From JBATTK01 sp049670505 (GTDB lineage: Bacteria; Bacteroidota; Bacteroidia; Flavobacteriales; Flavobacteriaceae): a DNA stretch of 64,000 nucleotides. The notes under the pieces were generated by a model. That model was not told the origin of the DNA and ran no database searches. It saw only the letters and a list, made by a program, of their open reading frames with translations. Of the stretch, positions 42,867 through 51,705 are shown piece after piece (positions within the stretch are counted from its first letter, which is position 1; each line of letters opens with the position of its first letter). Both the position numbers and the translations under genes were made by a program. The stretch lies in the NCBI GenBank assembly GCA_049670505.1, contig JBATTK010000085.1, positions 3,184-67,183 on the forward strand. The letters are read 5' to 3'.

Positions 42867-43379
42867 ATGCGGCCTAAGACTCCCAGTGATTCACGAACCT
42901 TAATGACCGACTTGGTGCTTCCTAGTGAGACCAATCCACTGAACAATTTGTTCGGGGGCGAGTTATTGGCACGAATGGACAGGGCTGCCAGTATTGCCGC
43001 CAGACGGCATAGCCGACGAATTACCGTGACCGCATCGGTAAATCATGTTGCTTTTAATAGGGCAGTTCCCTTAGGTAGTGTTGTGACCGTTGAAGCTGCC
43101 GTGTCCAGAGCTTTTAGAACTTCCATGGAAGTATTCATAGATGTTTGGATGGAAGATCGTTTTAGTGGGGAGCGTTCCAAGGCCAATGAAGCCATTTATA
43201 CTTTTGTAGCCGTTGATGAAACGGGTAAACCTACGGAAGTACCCGTACTTTCTCCTGAAACGGCATTGGAAAAAGAACGCTTTGCAGCGGCCCTGAGAAG
43301 AAAACAATTAAGTTTAGTATTGGCAGGAAAAATGAAACCTAATGAGGCCACGGAACTTAAGGCATTGTTTATAGAGTAA
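42867..43379 (+). CDS. Acyl-CoA thioesterase, hotdog fold
   Basis: A 170-residue hotdog-fold enzyme of the YciA/BACH-type group that hydrolyses acyl-CoA to fatty acid and CoA. Motifs visible are NPLNNLFGGELLARMDRAAS (about 22-41, active-site Asn/Asp region), VTASVNHVAFNRAVPLG and the strand MEVFIDVWMED. ATG 42867 (MRPKTPSDSR) was chosen over a TTG at 42846 that lies within the promoter element. Chain-length preference cannot be read from the sequence. Confidence 0.88.
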   Translation: MRPKTPSDSRTLMTDLVLPSETNPLNNLFGGELLARMDRAASIAARRHSRRITVTASVNHVAFNRAVPLGSVVTVEAAVSRAFRTSMEVFIDVWMEDRFSGERSKANEAIYTFVAVDETGKPTEVPVLSPETALEKERFAAALRRKQLSLVLAGKMKPNEATELKALFIE

Positions 43380-43454
43380 TTCTTTAACTGCTTACGCTTG
43401 GCCATGTGGTTTAAACGAATCATAAGCCACCTTTCCGGAAAGCTTTAGGAGGTT

Positions 43455-44291
43455 TTAAAAATCAAAATTATTGGGGTCAGGGCCTATTCTTTCGCCTCTA
43501 TGTAAACTGTCCAGTAGCGAAACATCGGCGGCTGAAAGTTCAAAATCGAAAATAGCGGCATTCGAAATAATACGTTCTTTTTTAGAAGATTTGGGGATTG
43601 TAATTACACCTTTCTGCAAATCCCATCTCAGTATAAGCTGCGCTACCGATTTATTATATTTTTTTGCCATTGTCTTGAAAATATCGATATCAAATACCTT
43701 TCCCTGCATAAAAGGTGACCATGCCTCATATTGGATATGCTTGGCATTACAAAAATCTATTAAATCCTGTTGAACCACATAAGGATGAAATTCCATTTGG
43801 TTGACCATTGGTATTACTTGTGCATCCTTCATTAAATCCTCCAAATGATGTTGCATAAAATTACTGACTCCTATGGAACGAATGCGTTTCTCCTTGTAAA
43901 GACGCTCCATAGCCCTCCAAGTATCCTTGTACATACCGGCTACCGGCCAGTGTATTAAATACAAATCCAAATAATCCAGGTCCAAACGTTTTAAACTTGC
44001 GTCAAAGGCCTTTAGCGTCGTCTCGTATCCTTGATCTGCATTCCAAACCTTGCTGACCACGAAAATATCCGATCGCTTTACGGGACTTTCCTTAATTCCC
44101 CGTCCAACCCCTTCTTCGTTCTTATATATGGCAGCTGTATCTATATGGCGGTACCCCGCCTCCAATGCCCACTTAACGGCGTTAACAACTTCCTGTCCGT
44201 CTTCCGATTGATAAACGCCCAATCCAAAATAGGGCATCTTTACCCCATTGTTTAAAGTAAAAGTTCCTTGAATATCCGTGATTGTTTTCAT
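43455..44291 (-). CDS. Aldo/keto reductase
   Basis: A 278-residue NADPH-dependent oxidoreductase with a TIM-barrel. The catalytic tetrad is complete: Asp and Tyr in GYRHIDTAAIYKNE, Lys in FVVSKVWN and His in DLYLIHWP. NADPH-binding elements appear in IPKSSKKERIISNAAIFDF. It groups with the 2,5-diketo-gluconate-reductase-type enzymes, but the substrate is not predictable. It lies 15 bases after the EnvC-like gene's end and may be read through from that operon. Confidence 0.92.
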   Translation of the reverse strand: MKTITDIQGTFTLNNGVKMPYFGLGVYQSEDGQEVVNAVKWALEAGYRHIDTAAIYKNEEGVGRGIKESPVKRSDIFVVSKVWNADQGYETTLKAFDASLKRLDLDYLDLYLIHWPVAGMYKDTWRAMERLYKEKRIRSIGVSNFMQHHLEDLMKDAQVIPMVNQMEFHPYVVQQDLIDFCNAKHIQYEAWSPFMQGKVFDIDIFKTMAKKYNKSVAQLILRWDLQKGVITIPKSSKKERIISNAAIFDFELSAADVSLLDSLHRGERIGPDPNNFDF

Positions 44292-44306
44292 AATGGTTCC
44301 TTAATG

Positions 44307-45536
44307 TTATAACCGATAAACCCATTCTTCAGGGTTTAAGCGCGTGGTATCCTTGTACAAATAAAACTTTAGCTGGGTTTTTCCGTTAAACCGATTGGTA
44401 TATACTTCGCCAAGTTCCTCTTTCACCGTAACCCTATCTCCTTTTTTAACGTATAGATTGGATAAGTTATAATAGGTGCTAATATAGTTGCCGTGTTTTA
44501 ACTGTACCCCTTTGTTGCCGCCTGGCACCGATAATATAGCAATTACTTCGCCCTCAAAAACCGCCCTGGCCTTTGCCCCCTTATCCGTTGCAATGATAAC
44601 TCCATTGCTTTGGTGTTTTATACCTGGATAAACGGCATCTTTATATACTCCGAAACCCTGACTCTTGATTCCTTTCTCTACGGGCCATATCAATTTGCCC
44701 TTATTGGCAGAAAAATTACTTGCTACGATCTTGGCCTCCGGGGTTAGTACAAATTTGCTGCTATTGCCAGAACTTTTGCCCGCTTTTTTATTGGAAGCGG
44801 CAATGGCGCTACGAATCAAGCGTTCTATTTGTTGATCTATCCTACGTGCCTCCTGTTTCTTTTTTTGGATAGCGGAAGTATACTTGCTTTCATTCTTTCT
44901 AATGCTTCCCAGTAAATCCTTTTGCTTGTTCATTTCCTTCATCAATTGTTGTCTGGCAGATTTATTTTCCACTATCAATTGATCTTTTATTTTTCGTTGA
45001 TCGGTAAGGTCCCTGTTCAGCTTGGTCAGTTCATCTGTTTTGGCAACGATCTGTTCTCCTTGTTCTTTTCTATATTTTGTATACTGCTTCATGTACTGCA
45101 ATCGCTTAAAAGCCTGGAAAAAATTCTCGGAAGAAAGTAAAAACATCAATCTACTCTGTTGGGACTTGTTTTCATAGGATTTCTGAATCAAAGTACCATA
45201 TTCTTCCTTTAGTGTCGTTAAATCTTTTCTGAGTTTGCTAATATTCCGGATATTGGCATTGATCTGTCTGTTCAATAAATTGGATTGCTGATTGGTAACC
45301 CTAATCAATTGCTGGCGTACATTGATTTTTTTGTCCAGGGACTCCATTTGGTCCAGCACATTACCCTTTTCCTTTTTTTCGGCGAACAATAGTCGATTGA
45401 TTTCAGTTATCTCCTTTTGAAGTCTTTCCCTTTTGGCCTCCAAAGCCTTTTGCTCATTGGTCTGTGCATTTATGTTTGTACTTACAAAAAGTATAACTAG
45501 CACAAAACAAAAATGATATGGGCGATTAACTCTCAT
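44307..45536 (-). CDS. EnvC-like murein hydrolase activator
   Basis: A 409-residue periplasmic protein: signal peptide (1-24), a long coiled coil (about 25-250), and a C-terminal LytM/M23 domain (about 290-405). The zinc ligands of active M23 enzymes appear to be missing: where H-x-G-x-D is expected the sequence reads IKHQSNGVIIAT, and YYNLSNLYVKKGD replaces the usual H-x-H. It is therefore more likely an activator of amidases, like EnvC, than a hydrolase. It begins one base after the DUF4292 gene and belongs to the envelope operon running from 50613. Confidence 0.87.
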   Translation of the reverse strand: MRVNRPYHFCFVLVILFVSTNINAQTNEQKALEAKRERLQKEITEINRLLFAEKKEKGNVLDQMESLDKKINVRQQLIRVTNQQSNLLNRQINANIRNISKLRKDLTTLKEEYGTLIQKSYENKSQQSRLMFLLSSENFFQAFKRLQYMKQYTKYRKEQGEQIVAKTDELTKLNRDLTDQRKIKDQLIVENKSARQQLMKEMNKQKDLLGSIRKNESKYTSAIQKKKQEARRIDQQIERLIRSAIAASNKKAGKSSGNSSKFVLTPEAKIVASNFSANKGKLIWPVEKGIKSQGFGVYKDAVYPGIKHQSNGVIIATDKGAKARAVFEGEVIAILSVPGGNKGVQLKHGNYISTYYNLSNLYVKKGDRVTVKEELGEVYTNRFNGKTQLKFYLYKDTTRLNPEEWVYRL

Positions 45537-45537
45537 G

Positions 45538-46326
45538 TTACTTTAAAACTATCTCTTTAAAACCTTTTGGTATTTTATAAGGGAAATTCAAGGGTTTATC
45601 AAATTCAATATTCTTGTATGTAAGGTCTATGAGGTTTCTATTATCCATATCTATGGCTGTAATGGCAATCTCATTGGGTAAAATACGCTTACCTATTTCC
45701 TGATAGTTCCTATACGTTATTTCCAATATTCTTTTTTTCAAAGGCTGGGATAATTGTTGGGTCGCCATCTTAAAATTCCTCGGTTCTATTTGGAACAAGG
45801 CTTTAAATAGGTCTATCTGCTTTTTAGGCTTTAATTGATAGGTGTTATTACTTACGGACACGTTATACCGTTCGTCCCTTAAATCCAACAGTGCTTGTCC
45901 CAATAGTAAATTCTGTACTTTTTCAAAATTAAGTTCAGTGCCCAAAAGCTTACTCAAATAGGTGAAATCCCCATCAAAATATTCGTTTTCCAATTTGTTA
46001 TAGAACGTTACCCTTTCCGGGGTAATATAGGCCTTTACTAGCCCTAATGTAGCACTGATCCATATAGCCTTGTCTTTTTCCAATCGCAGGCTCACATTAA
46101 AACCTTGTGCGGAATCCCCATCGGAATAATCAATTTTAATCCTTCCGCTAAGGGTCTTGAAATTCAAGTGATTGTTATAGTGACTTTTAATAATGGTCCT
46201 GGACGAAAGGTTTTCGTCAATGCTGCCGTCTGTCAAAACTTTACTGGATTTACAAGAAGACAAGAACAACACAAAAAGAATAAGTGTAGTCCATTTTTGT
46301 GTCCCGGTCATATTTCCTCCCATCAT
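45538..46326 (-). CDS. DUF4292 lipoprotein
   Basis: A 262-residue lipoprotein (lipobox LSSC, Cys25 from this start) of the Bacteroidota-specific DUF4292 family. The mature part is beta-rich and resembles a LolB/LolA-like half-barrel (SGRIKIDYSDGDSAQGFNVS, KAIWISATLGLVKAYITPER), which hints at a role in lipoprotein or lipid handling; that is inference. Start is uncertain among ATGs at 46326, 46323 and 46311. It lies one base after the TPR gene and one before the EnvC-like gene. Confidence 0.83.
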   Translation of the reverse strand: MMGGNMTGTQKWTTLILFVLFLSSCKSSKVLTDGSIDENLSSRTIIKSHYNNHLNFKTLSGRIKIDYSDGDSAQGFNVSLRLEKDKAIWISATLGLVKAYITPERVTFYNKLENEYFDGDFTYLSKLLGTELNFEKVQNLLLGQALLDLRDERYNVSVSNNTYQLKPKKQIDLFKALFQIEPRNFKMATQQLSQPLKKRILEITYRNYQEIGKRILPNEIAITAIDMDNRNLIDLTYKNIEFDKPLNFPYKIPKGFKEIVLK

Positions 46327-46327
46327 A

Positions 46328-47260
46328 CTACGAACCCGATTTTATTTTACGAAGATACATATTTGCCTTAGAAGAATTTCCCAGCATGTTATGGGCACTA
46401 GCCAGTTCGCTATAGATTTTATTGGCCAAATCTGTGTTGTCCAAAAGGTAATCCAAAGCATTTTGCAACATTTCCAAGGCCAGTTGGGGTTTCCCGTTTT
46501 TGTTGAGCGCCAAACCGCTTGTATAATAAAAGTAGGGTTGGGACGGAAAACTTTCCAAAGCCTCGTCACTTAAAGACGCCACTTCGACGAAATTATTACT
46601 GGCAATACTATGATCGATTTTGGACCTATACTCCTGCAAAGGACCCACCATACTCTTTTTCCTTACCGGTATGGGCGTTTTTTCTTGGGCCAAGGCGGAC
46701 TGTTCCAGGGAATCCTTGATCTTTAAAGATAAATCTTGCGAGAAAGGGGACTTTTCTATGCCTTCTAGTATTTTTAATGCTTTTAAATAGTCCTGCTGCC
46801 CGTAATAAATCAATGCCAAGTTTTCCTTGAACTTATTGTCTTCATAGGGAAGTTTAGCTTTTAGGGCATCAACATTATTCCCTTGCTGTTGCAGAATCTG
46901 CACTAAAGTGTTGAGGTACCAGAGGTTGGCCGGTTCTGCATTTACAATTGAAATACCATATTCCTGGGCCAGCACATATTGTTTGGAGGCAAGATATGCT
47001 TTCGCCAATTCATGATCTACTACTATATTATCTGCTTTGATCCGCTTACATTCCAACAGCAAATTAATGGCCTTGTCGTAATTTTCTATGCCCTTTTGCT
47101 TTAACGCCTCAAAGAAGTTCTCTTGAAAATCATCCGAGTACTCTTCTAAAAAGACTTCGGCACTCTGTTCCACCTGTATCTCCTTTTCTTGGGCAAAAGT
47201 CTGCCAAGGAGTACAGAAAACTCCCAAACAAAACAGCAGTATGTGAAGCTTCATTTTCAT
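46328..47260 (-). CDS. Periplasmic TPR-repeat protein
   Basis: A 310-residue protein with a signal peptide (to about residue 23, ending TFAQ) and several tetratricopeptide repeats, for example FEALKQKGIENYDKAINLLL, AYLASKQYVLAQEYGISIV, YYTSGLALNKNGKPQLALEM. It is probably a periplasmic scaffold for envelope assembly. ATG 47260 gives the signal peptide; the longer frame to 47338 only overlaps the upstream gene. It stands between the nucleotidyltransferase and DUF4292 genes, an order common in Flavobacteriaceae. Confidence 0.85.
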   Translation of the reverse strand: MKMKLHILLFCLGVFCTPWQTFAQEKEIQVEQSAEVFLEEYSDDFQENFFEALKQKGIENYDKAINLLLECKRIKADNIVVDHELAKAYLASKQYVLAQEYGISIVNAEPANLWYLNTLVQILQQQGNNVDALKAKLPYEDNKFKENLALIYYGQQDYLKALKILEGIEKSPFSQDLSLKIKDSLEQSALAQEKTPIPVRKKSMVGPLQEYRSKIDHSIASNNFVEVASLSDEALESFPSQPYFYYTSGLALNKNGKPQLALEMLQNALDYLLDNTDLANKIYSELASAHNMLGNSSKANMYLRKIKSGS

Positions 47261-47315
47261 GTTTCCATCTTTTTTATCGCTAAATAGCAGTCTACAACGG
47301 AAAATAGCGCAATAA

Positions 47316-48332
47316 TTATTCCATAACCGAGTAATCACCTATACTTATCGTCTTAAAATTACCATTGAACACTACATGGTTTCCGATCATGGCATTGTCC
47401 AAATCGGCATCCCTTATTCTGCTCAGATTCTGTATGATGCTGTTCTTTACGGACGAGTCTTTAATTACCGAGCCATCCCCAACGGAAACATAAGGTCCAA
47501 TAGTACTGTTTTCCAATACCACGTTCTCCCCGATAAAACAGGGTTCAATGATATTGGAATTCTCCGATCGGGCAGATTTGGCTACCAGTATTTCCCCATC
47601 CTTTTGTAGAAAGCCCAACATTCTCATATTGGTTTCTACGGTAACATTTTTGTTGCCACAGTCCATCCACTCGTCTACCGTGCCCGTCTTGAAGACTTTT
47701 CCGCTTTGCATCATCCGTTTTATACCATCGTTGATCTGGTATTCCCCACCGTTTATGATATCATTGTCCAATACGTATTGTAACTCATTTTTGAGTATCG
47801 CTACATCTTTAAAATAATAAATTCCTATGACCGCTTGATCGCTAACAAAAGTTTCCGGTTTCTCTACCAATTCAATAATTTCTTCCCGTTCGTTTAATTT
47901 CACTACGCCATAGGCTTCCGGATTATTCACTTTTTTTGTCCAAATAACACTATCGGCTTCTTTATCCAGATTAAAATCGGCCCTAATAAGTGTATCCGCA
48001 TATGCTATTACCGCGGGACCGGAAAGTGATTCTTTGGCACACATAATGGCATGTCCTGTTCCCATGGGGTTTAATTGTCTATAGATACTTGCCTTGGATC
48101 CCAAACCATGGGCCAATTTCTTTAGGTCTTCCACGACCTCATCCCCAAAAAAAGCGGGGTCGCCCAATATAAAGGCAATCTCATCTATATCTTCCTTCAA
48201 AACTTTAGCAATATCGCTTACCAGACGGTGTACTATGGGTTTTCCGGCAACGGGAATCAAGGGTTTTGGAACCGTTAATGTATGAGGTCTTAATCGGGAA
48301 CCCCTACCCGCCATTGGAACAATTATTTTCAT
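47316..48332 (-). CDS. Sugar-phosphate nucleotidyltransferase
   Basis: A 338-residue GT-A-fold nucleotidyltransferase with the N-terminal nucleotide-binding MAGRGSRLRPHTLTVPKPLI (7-26), the substrate/metal region VIAYADTLI, and a C-terminal left-handed beta-helix of hexapeptide-like turns (ENSTIGPYVSVGDGSVIKDS). It would form an NDP-sugar for surface polysaccharide or nucleotide-sugar pools; the sugar is not determinable. It follows dut in the flippase-dut operon but is separated from it by the GIY-YIG cassette, whose left hairpin lies only eight bases upstream of this start codon. Confidence 0.88.
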   Translation of the reverse strand: MKIIVPMAGRGSRLRPHTLTVPKPLIPVAGKPIVHRLVSDIAKVLKEDIDEIAFILGDPAFFGDEVVEDLKKLAHGLGSKASIYRQLNPMGTGHAIMCAKESLSGPAVIAYADTLIRADFNLDKEADSVIWTKKVNNPEAYGVVKLNEREEIIELVEKPETFVSDQAVIGIYYFKDVAILKNELQYVLDNDIINGGEYQINDGIKRMMQSGKVFKTGTVDEWMDCGNKNVTVETNMRMLGFLQKDGEILVAKSARSENSNIIEPCFIGENVVLENSTIGPYVSVGDGSVIKDSSVKNSIIQNLSRIRDADLDNAMIGNHVVFNGNFKTISIGDYSVME

Positions 48333-48340
48333 ATCAACTG

Positions 48341-48718
48341 CCTGCGAAAGCAGGTATCTTTTGGTTACTATTTTATTTTCTTAATTTATTGTAATTCAAT
48401 TTCCAATTTAAACTCAAATCGGACCAACTTGGGTTCATTTCTTCGATATGTTCAATCTTCCATTCCCTCTTCCATTTTTTAAAGCGTCTTTCCCTTGTAA
48501 TGGCCTTAGAACTATCTTCAAAAACCTCAAAATATATAAGCTTATCACAATTATATTTTGCAGTAAAAGACTTGGGATAAACTCAGAGTTTATGTTCCTT
48601 AGCCCTCTCATCCAAATTATCAGTCACACCAATATATAAAACGCCATTTGGTCTATTGTTCATAATATACACATGCCATAATTTCATGCACATATGATAA
48701 GATTCCTGCATTCGCAGG
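48341..48718 (-). mobile_element. REP-bounded GIY-YIG cassette
   Basis: CCTGCGAAAGCAGGTATCTT (48341-48360) and, inverted, CCTGCGAATGCAGGAATCTT (48699-48718) match at 18 of 20 positions, and each also forms its own hairpin. Between them lies a single broken GIY-YIG nuclease gene and nothing else. The block fits exactly between the dut stop (48722) and the start of the nucleotidyltransferase gene (48332), in the operon direction. This is the pattern of a small mobile cassette. No transposase is present; the GIY-YIG enzyme may have been the mobility factor. Confidence 0.75.
48373..48687 (-). pseudogene. GIY-YIG nuclease gene with an in-frame stop
   Basis: From ATG 48687 the frame reads MKLWHVYIMNNRPNGVLYIG and VTDNLDERAKEHKL, then TGA (48583-48585), then VYPKSFTAKYNCDKLIYFEV, SSKAITRERRFKKWKREWK and IEEMNPSWSDLSLNWKLN to a stop at 48373. 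Without the TGA it would be a complete 104-residue single-domain GIY-YIG protein of the UPF0213/YhbQ-like type. One C-to-T change (CGA to TGA) explains the stop, so inactivation is recent. The GIY-YIG motif here is VYI...LYIG. Confidence 0.88.
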
Positions 48719-48721
48719 AAA

Positions 48722-49156
48722 TTATTTCACCCCCGTACTTCCAAAGCCGCCAGCGCCCCTAGAGGTGCCGGACAACTCCTTTACTTCTATCCACTCCGCC
48801 CTTTCGTGTCTGGCAATAACCAATTGTGCAATCCTTTCCCCGTTTTCTATCGTGAATTTTGCATTGGAAAGGTTGACCAAAATAACCCCGATCTCGCCCC
48901 TGTAATCCGCATCTACGGTTCCCGGGGCATTGAGTACCGTTATTCCCTTTTTTGCGGCCAATCCGCTTCTAGGTCGTACCTGGGCTTCATAACCCACCGG
49001 AAGTTCAATAAAAAGTCCAGTTTTTATAATAGCCCTCTCTAAAGGTTGTAACGTTATTGGTTCTGAAATATTGGCTCTTAGGTCCATTCCCGCGGACGCG
49101 GCAGTTTCATAATTAGGCAGGTCATGTCCTGAACTGTTGATAATGTTAATGTTCAT
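48722..49156 (-). CDS. dut: dUTP diphosphatase
   Basis: Dut cleaves dUTP to dUMP and pyrophosphate and so keeps uracil out of DNA. The 144-residue trimeric enzyme has all five motifs: ASAGMDLRA, RPRSGLAAKKG, NAPGTVDADYRGEIGVI, NGERIAQLV and RGAGGFGSTG. Length is typical. It overlaps the flippase gene by four bases, so the two are translationally coupled; the stop is three bases from the GIY-YIG cassette. Confidence 0.96.
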   Translation of the reverse strand: MNINIINSSGHDLPNYETAASAGMDLRANISEPITLQPLERAIIKTGLFIELPVGYEAQVRPRSGLAAKKGITVLNAPGTVDADYRGEIGVILVNLSNAKFTIENGERIAQLVIARHERAEWIEVKELSGTSRGAGGFGSTGVK

Positions 49157-50613
49157 TTCTTAAGGAATATTTTTTTGAGTGTGTCATTTTCCAATTTATA
49201 AACTATGCCCAAAAATACTAAAAGTAAAATGCCGCCTAGGATTAAATTCCTGTTAAAAACATAAAATGATAGCGTAGAAAAAAGTACCGAAATGGATAGA
49301 TAGAATATTATTTTCCTAAAATTATAGGGAACCGGGTAATACTTCTTGCCAAAGTAATAGGACAGCAACATCATGGTCCCATATGCCGCCAAAGTAGCAA
49401 TAGCTGAGGCATAGTATCCAATACTTGGTATGAAAGCATAATTTATACCAATTGTTATAATTGCTCCTGTCAAGGAAATATAGGCCCCGAATTTTGTTCT
49501 GTCCGTTACCTTGTACCATACAGATAGGTTATGATAGATACCCAAAAAGAAGCTCGCGAGAACAATCAAAGGCACCATGGGCATTGCTTCCCAATAATCG
49601 GGATTCGGAATGAAAATCTCTTTTAGCACATCGGCAAAAACAACGACTCCCAATAAAATGATACTTCCCAGGATTACAAAATAGTTCGTAATCTGAGCAT
49701 AGGTCTTTTGGGGGTTTTCGGAGGAAGAATGACTAAAAAAAAACGGTTCTATACCCATCCGAAAGGCAGTAGCGAACAATGTCATGAACAAAGCCAGTTT
49801 ATAGCAGGCAGCATATTTTCCTATTTCACTTTCCGCAATATCGATAGGCAATAATTCGGAAAGCATAATACGATCAAAAACCTCGTTTATGGTAAATGCT
49901 ATACCGGCAAACATGACCGGTAAGGCATATTTTATCATTTTCTTCCAGAGCTGCCTATCAAAAACATAGGGGCGTTGCACATACAATCTAAACATGAAGA
50001 GTAAAGTAATGCCACTAGCTGCCAAATTGGAAATAAATATGTACGAAATTTCAAAGTTTGGTCTGTAGATTGCAGCGAGAAAGGAGTCCGGGTTATCCGA
50101 GATGATTTTTGGCAAAACCAAAAGGAAAAAAATGTTCAGGCCAAAATTGATTCCTACATTGCCGATTTTGACCAGTGCATATCGCATGGGCTTTTCCGTG
50201 GCCCTTAGCCATGCAAAAGGAACAATAACCAATGCATCCAAAGCCAAAATATAGATAGCGTACTTTATGTACTTTGCATCAATGTTGGTGAAATTTGCCA
50301 TTTGATCCTGAAATAGCAAGGCAAGCATCAAAAAGATGGATGTAGTTCCCAATACGGAAATCAAGGCCGTTGAAATCACCTTTGATTTATTCTCGGCACT
50401 GTGGTAAAACCTAAAAAAAGCGGTCTCCATGCCATAGGCCAGCAACACGTTAAAAATGGCAAACCACGCAAAGATTACGGATACTTCCCCATATCCGGAC
50501 GTTGCCAAAATATCAGTGTACAAAGGCAATAAAAGGAAAGAGAGCATTCTGGGCAACACAGTTGCCAAACCATAGATAAAGGTTTGCTTAAAAAGTTTCT
50601 TTAATGGGTTCAA
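49153..50613 (-). CDS. Polysaccharide flippase, Wzx-like
   Basis: A 486-residue inner-membrane protein with about 14 hydrophobic helices, of the MOP/polysaccharide-biosynthesis family that flips undecaprenyl-linked oligosaccharides. Typical are the N-terminal FKQTFIYGLATVLPRMLSFL and YGEVSVIFAWFAIFNVLLAY segments. It is the first gene of the run flippase-dut-nucleotidyltransferase-TPR-DUF4292-EnvC, which in Flavobacteriaceae often travels together. The glycan transported is unknown. Confidence 0.88.
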   Translation of the reverse strand: MNPLKKLFKQTFIYGLATVLPRMLSFLLLPLYTDILATSGYGEVSVIFAWFAIFNVLLAYGMETAFFRFYHSAENKSKVISTALISVLGTTSIFLMLALLFQDQMANFTNIDAKYIKYAIYILALDALVIVPFAWLRATEKPMRYALVKIGNVGINFGLNIFFLLVLPKIISDNPDSFLAAIYRPNFEISYIFISNLAASGITLLFMFRLYVQRPYVFDRQLWKKMIKYALPVMFAGIAFTINEVFDRIMLSELLPIDIAESEIGKYAACYKLALFMTLFATAFRMGIEPFFFSHSSSENPQKTYAQITNYFVILGSIILLGVVVFADVLKEIFIPNPDYWEAMPMVPLIVLASFFLGIYHNLSVWYKVTDRTKFGAYISLTGAIITIGINYAFIPSIGYYASAIATLAAYGTMMLLSYYFGKKYYPVPYNFRKIIFYLSISVLFSTLSFYVFNRNLILGGILLLVFLGIVYKLENDTLKKIFLKK

Positions 50614-50677
50614 ACAGCGTGAGTACGATTAAAATCTAAAATTAGGTAATTATACCTAATAAACCCTACAAACAAAG

Positions 50678-51190
50678 TTAGTTCTTTGGTTTGCTTTGAT
50701 ATATGAGTGCGGGCCTTTCCTGAATACCCGAAATTTTCACATATTTTTCGGTACCATTTTCTATATAACTAAGAACAGCTTCATCATTTTTAAGTTCAAA
50801 GGGAGATTCCATAGTGTTCTTTTTGTTAAGCTTTGGAGGTTGATTCCCAACTTCTTGTGTTGAGTCCGCATGCATAACGATATCCGGTTTATCGATTTTT
50901 TCGCTTACAAATTTGCCCATTACAAACAACTCCCCATCTACGGTATTCCTATATACTTCCGTCATTTTACCCCTAAAATATACATTCCGGAAGATAATGG
51001 TATTATCGATGCTATTGGAAACGGGAACTTTTAACGTAAGTCCGGAACCGCTTTCTTCCCTACCTCCAATCCACTCCTGACAGGACGCGGATCCAATAAT
51101 AAAGGGTGTTTTAGTCTCCAGTATTTTTTGCGACGAACAACTGGAGAAACCCATAGAGAGTACCAATACAATATATGACCAATGTTTCAT
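50678..51190 (-). CDS. Lipoprotein of unknown function
   Basis: A 170-residue lipoprotein (MKHWSYIVLVLSMGFSSC, Cys18). The mature part is polar and beta-rich with an internal Cys near the start (GSASCQEWIGG). ATG 51190 was chosen because it gives the lipobox; the frame continues to 51316 without coding signs. It lies 64 bases upstream of the flippase on the same strand and may be cotranscribed. No family recognised. Confidence 0.72.
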   Translation of the reverse strand: MKHWSYIVLVLSMGFSSCSSQKILETKTPFIIGSASCQEWIGGREESGSGLTLKVPVSNSIDNTIIFRNVYFRGKMTEVYRNTVDGELFVMGKFVSEKIDKPDIVMHADSTQEVGNQPPKLNKKNTMESPFELKNDEAVLSYIENGTEKYVKISGIQERPALIYQSKPKN

Positions 51191-51339
51191 TTTACGATGT
51201 ATTAATTTGTTCCAAAGATATGAAACCAAAATTGATGCCATATATCCGCGAAAATGCATATTGTTAATGAATGCGGGATGCATCGGTCGGACAAACACTA
51301 AAAAAATGATGGTCAATTGTGCCGCATTGATAAAAATTA

Positions 51340-51620
51340 TAGTAGCAATAATTTAAAACTCCTAACCCGCTACTCTTGACTCATGACCTATGTGCACTCA
51401 TCAACCCTTAACAACTTTGAACCAGACCAAAGACGAAAGACCAGAAATCAGTATTCAGTATTCAGAAGTGGAAGCTGGAACTTTAAGTTATTGACTTGAT
51501 CTTAAAGTAAAAAACGATACTCCTACCCACTGTCACTGCTTACTGAAAACTATCTTTCCAGAAACCGGAAACCAATACAAACCTCAGACCCTTAACTATA
51601 AAAACTACCTATCAAAGATT
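51340..51620. repeat. Word-like degenerate intergenic repeat, copy 2
   Basis: The 515-base gap between the lipoprotein and sulfatase genes is mostly short related words: GACTCATGACC, GACCAAAGACGAAAGACC, CAGTATTCAGTATTCAGAAG, GAAACCGGAAACC. CTGAAAACTATCTTTCCA at 51543-51560 is identical to 5360-5377. No frame is convincing. The part 51191-51339 next to the lipoprotein start is a plain upstream region. Confidence 0.6.
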
Positions 51621-51705
51621 ACACCCTAACAAAAGAGTCGATCTTTTTAGTAACTTTAACAGCATCAAACTTATACTGAAAATTAGTGTCAATAAGCTAT
51701 CGTCC

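Noticed and set aside
43380..43454. A terminator between the thioesterase and aldo/keto reductase genes
   Set aside because: CTTTCCGGAAAG is a short palindrome with no T-run in a fitting place; too weak to call.
48448..48639. A 63-codon plus-strand frame between dut and the nucleotidyltransferase gene
   Set aside because: It is the antisense shadow of the GIY-YIG pseudogene, whose minus-strand reading has clear family motifs.
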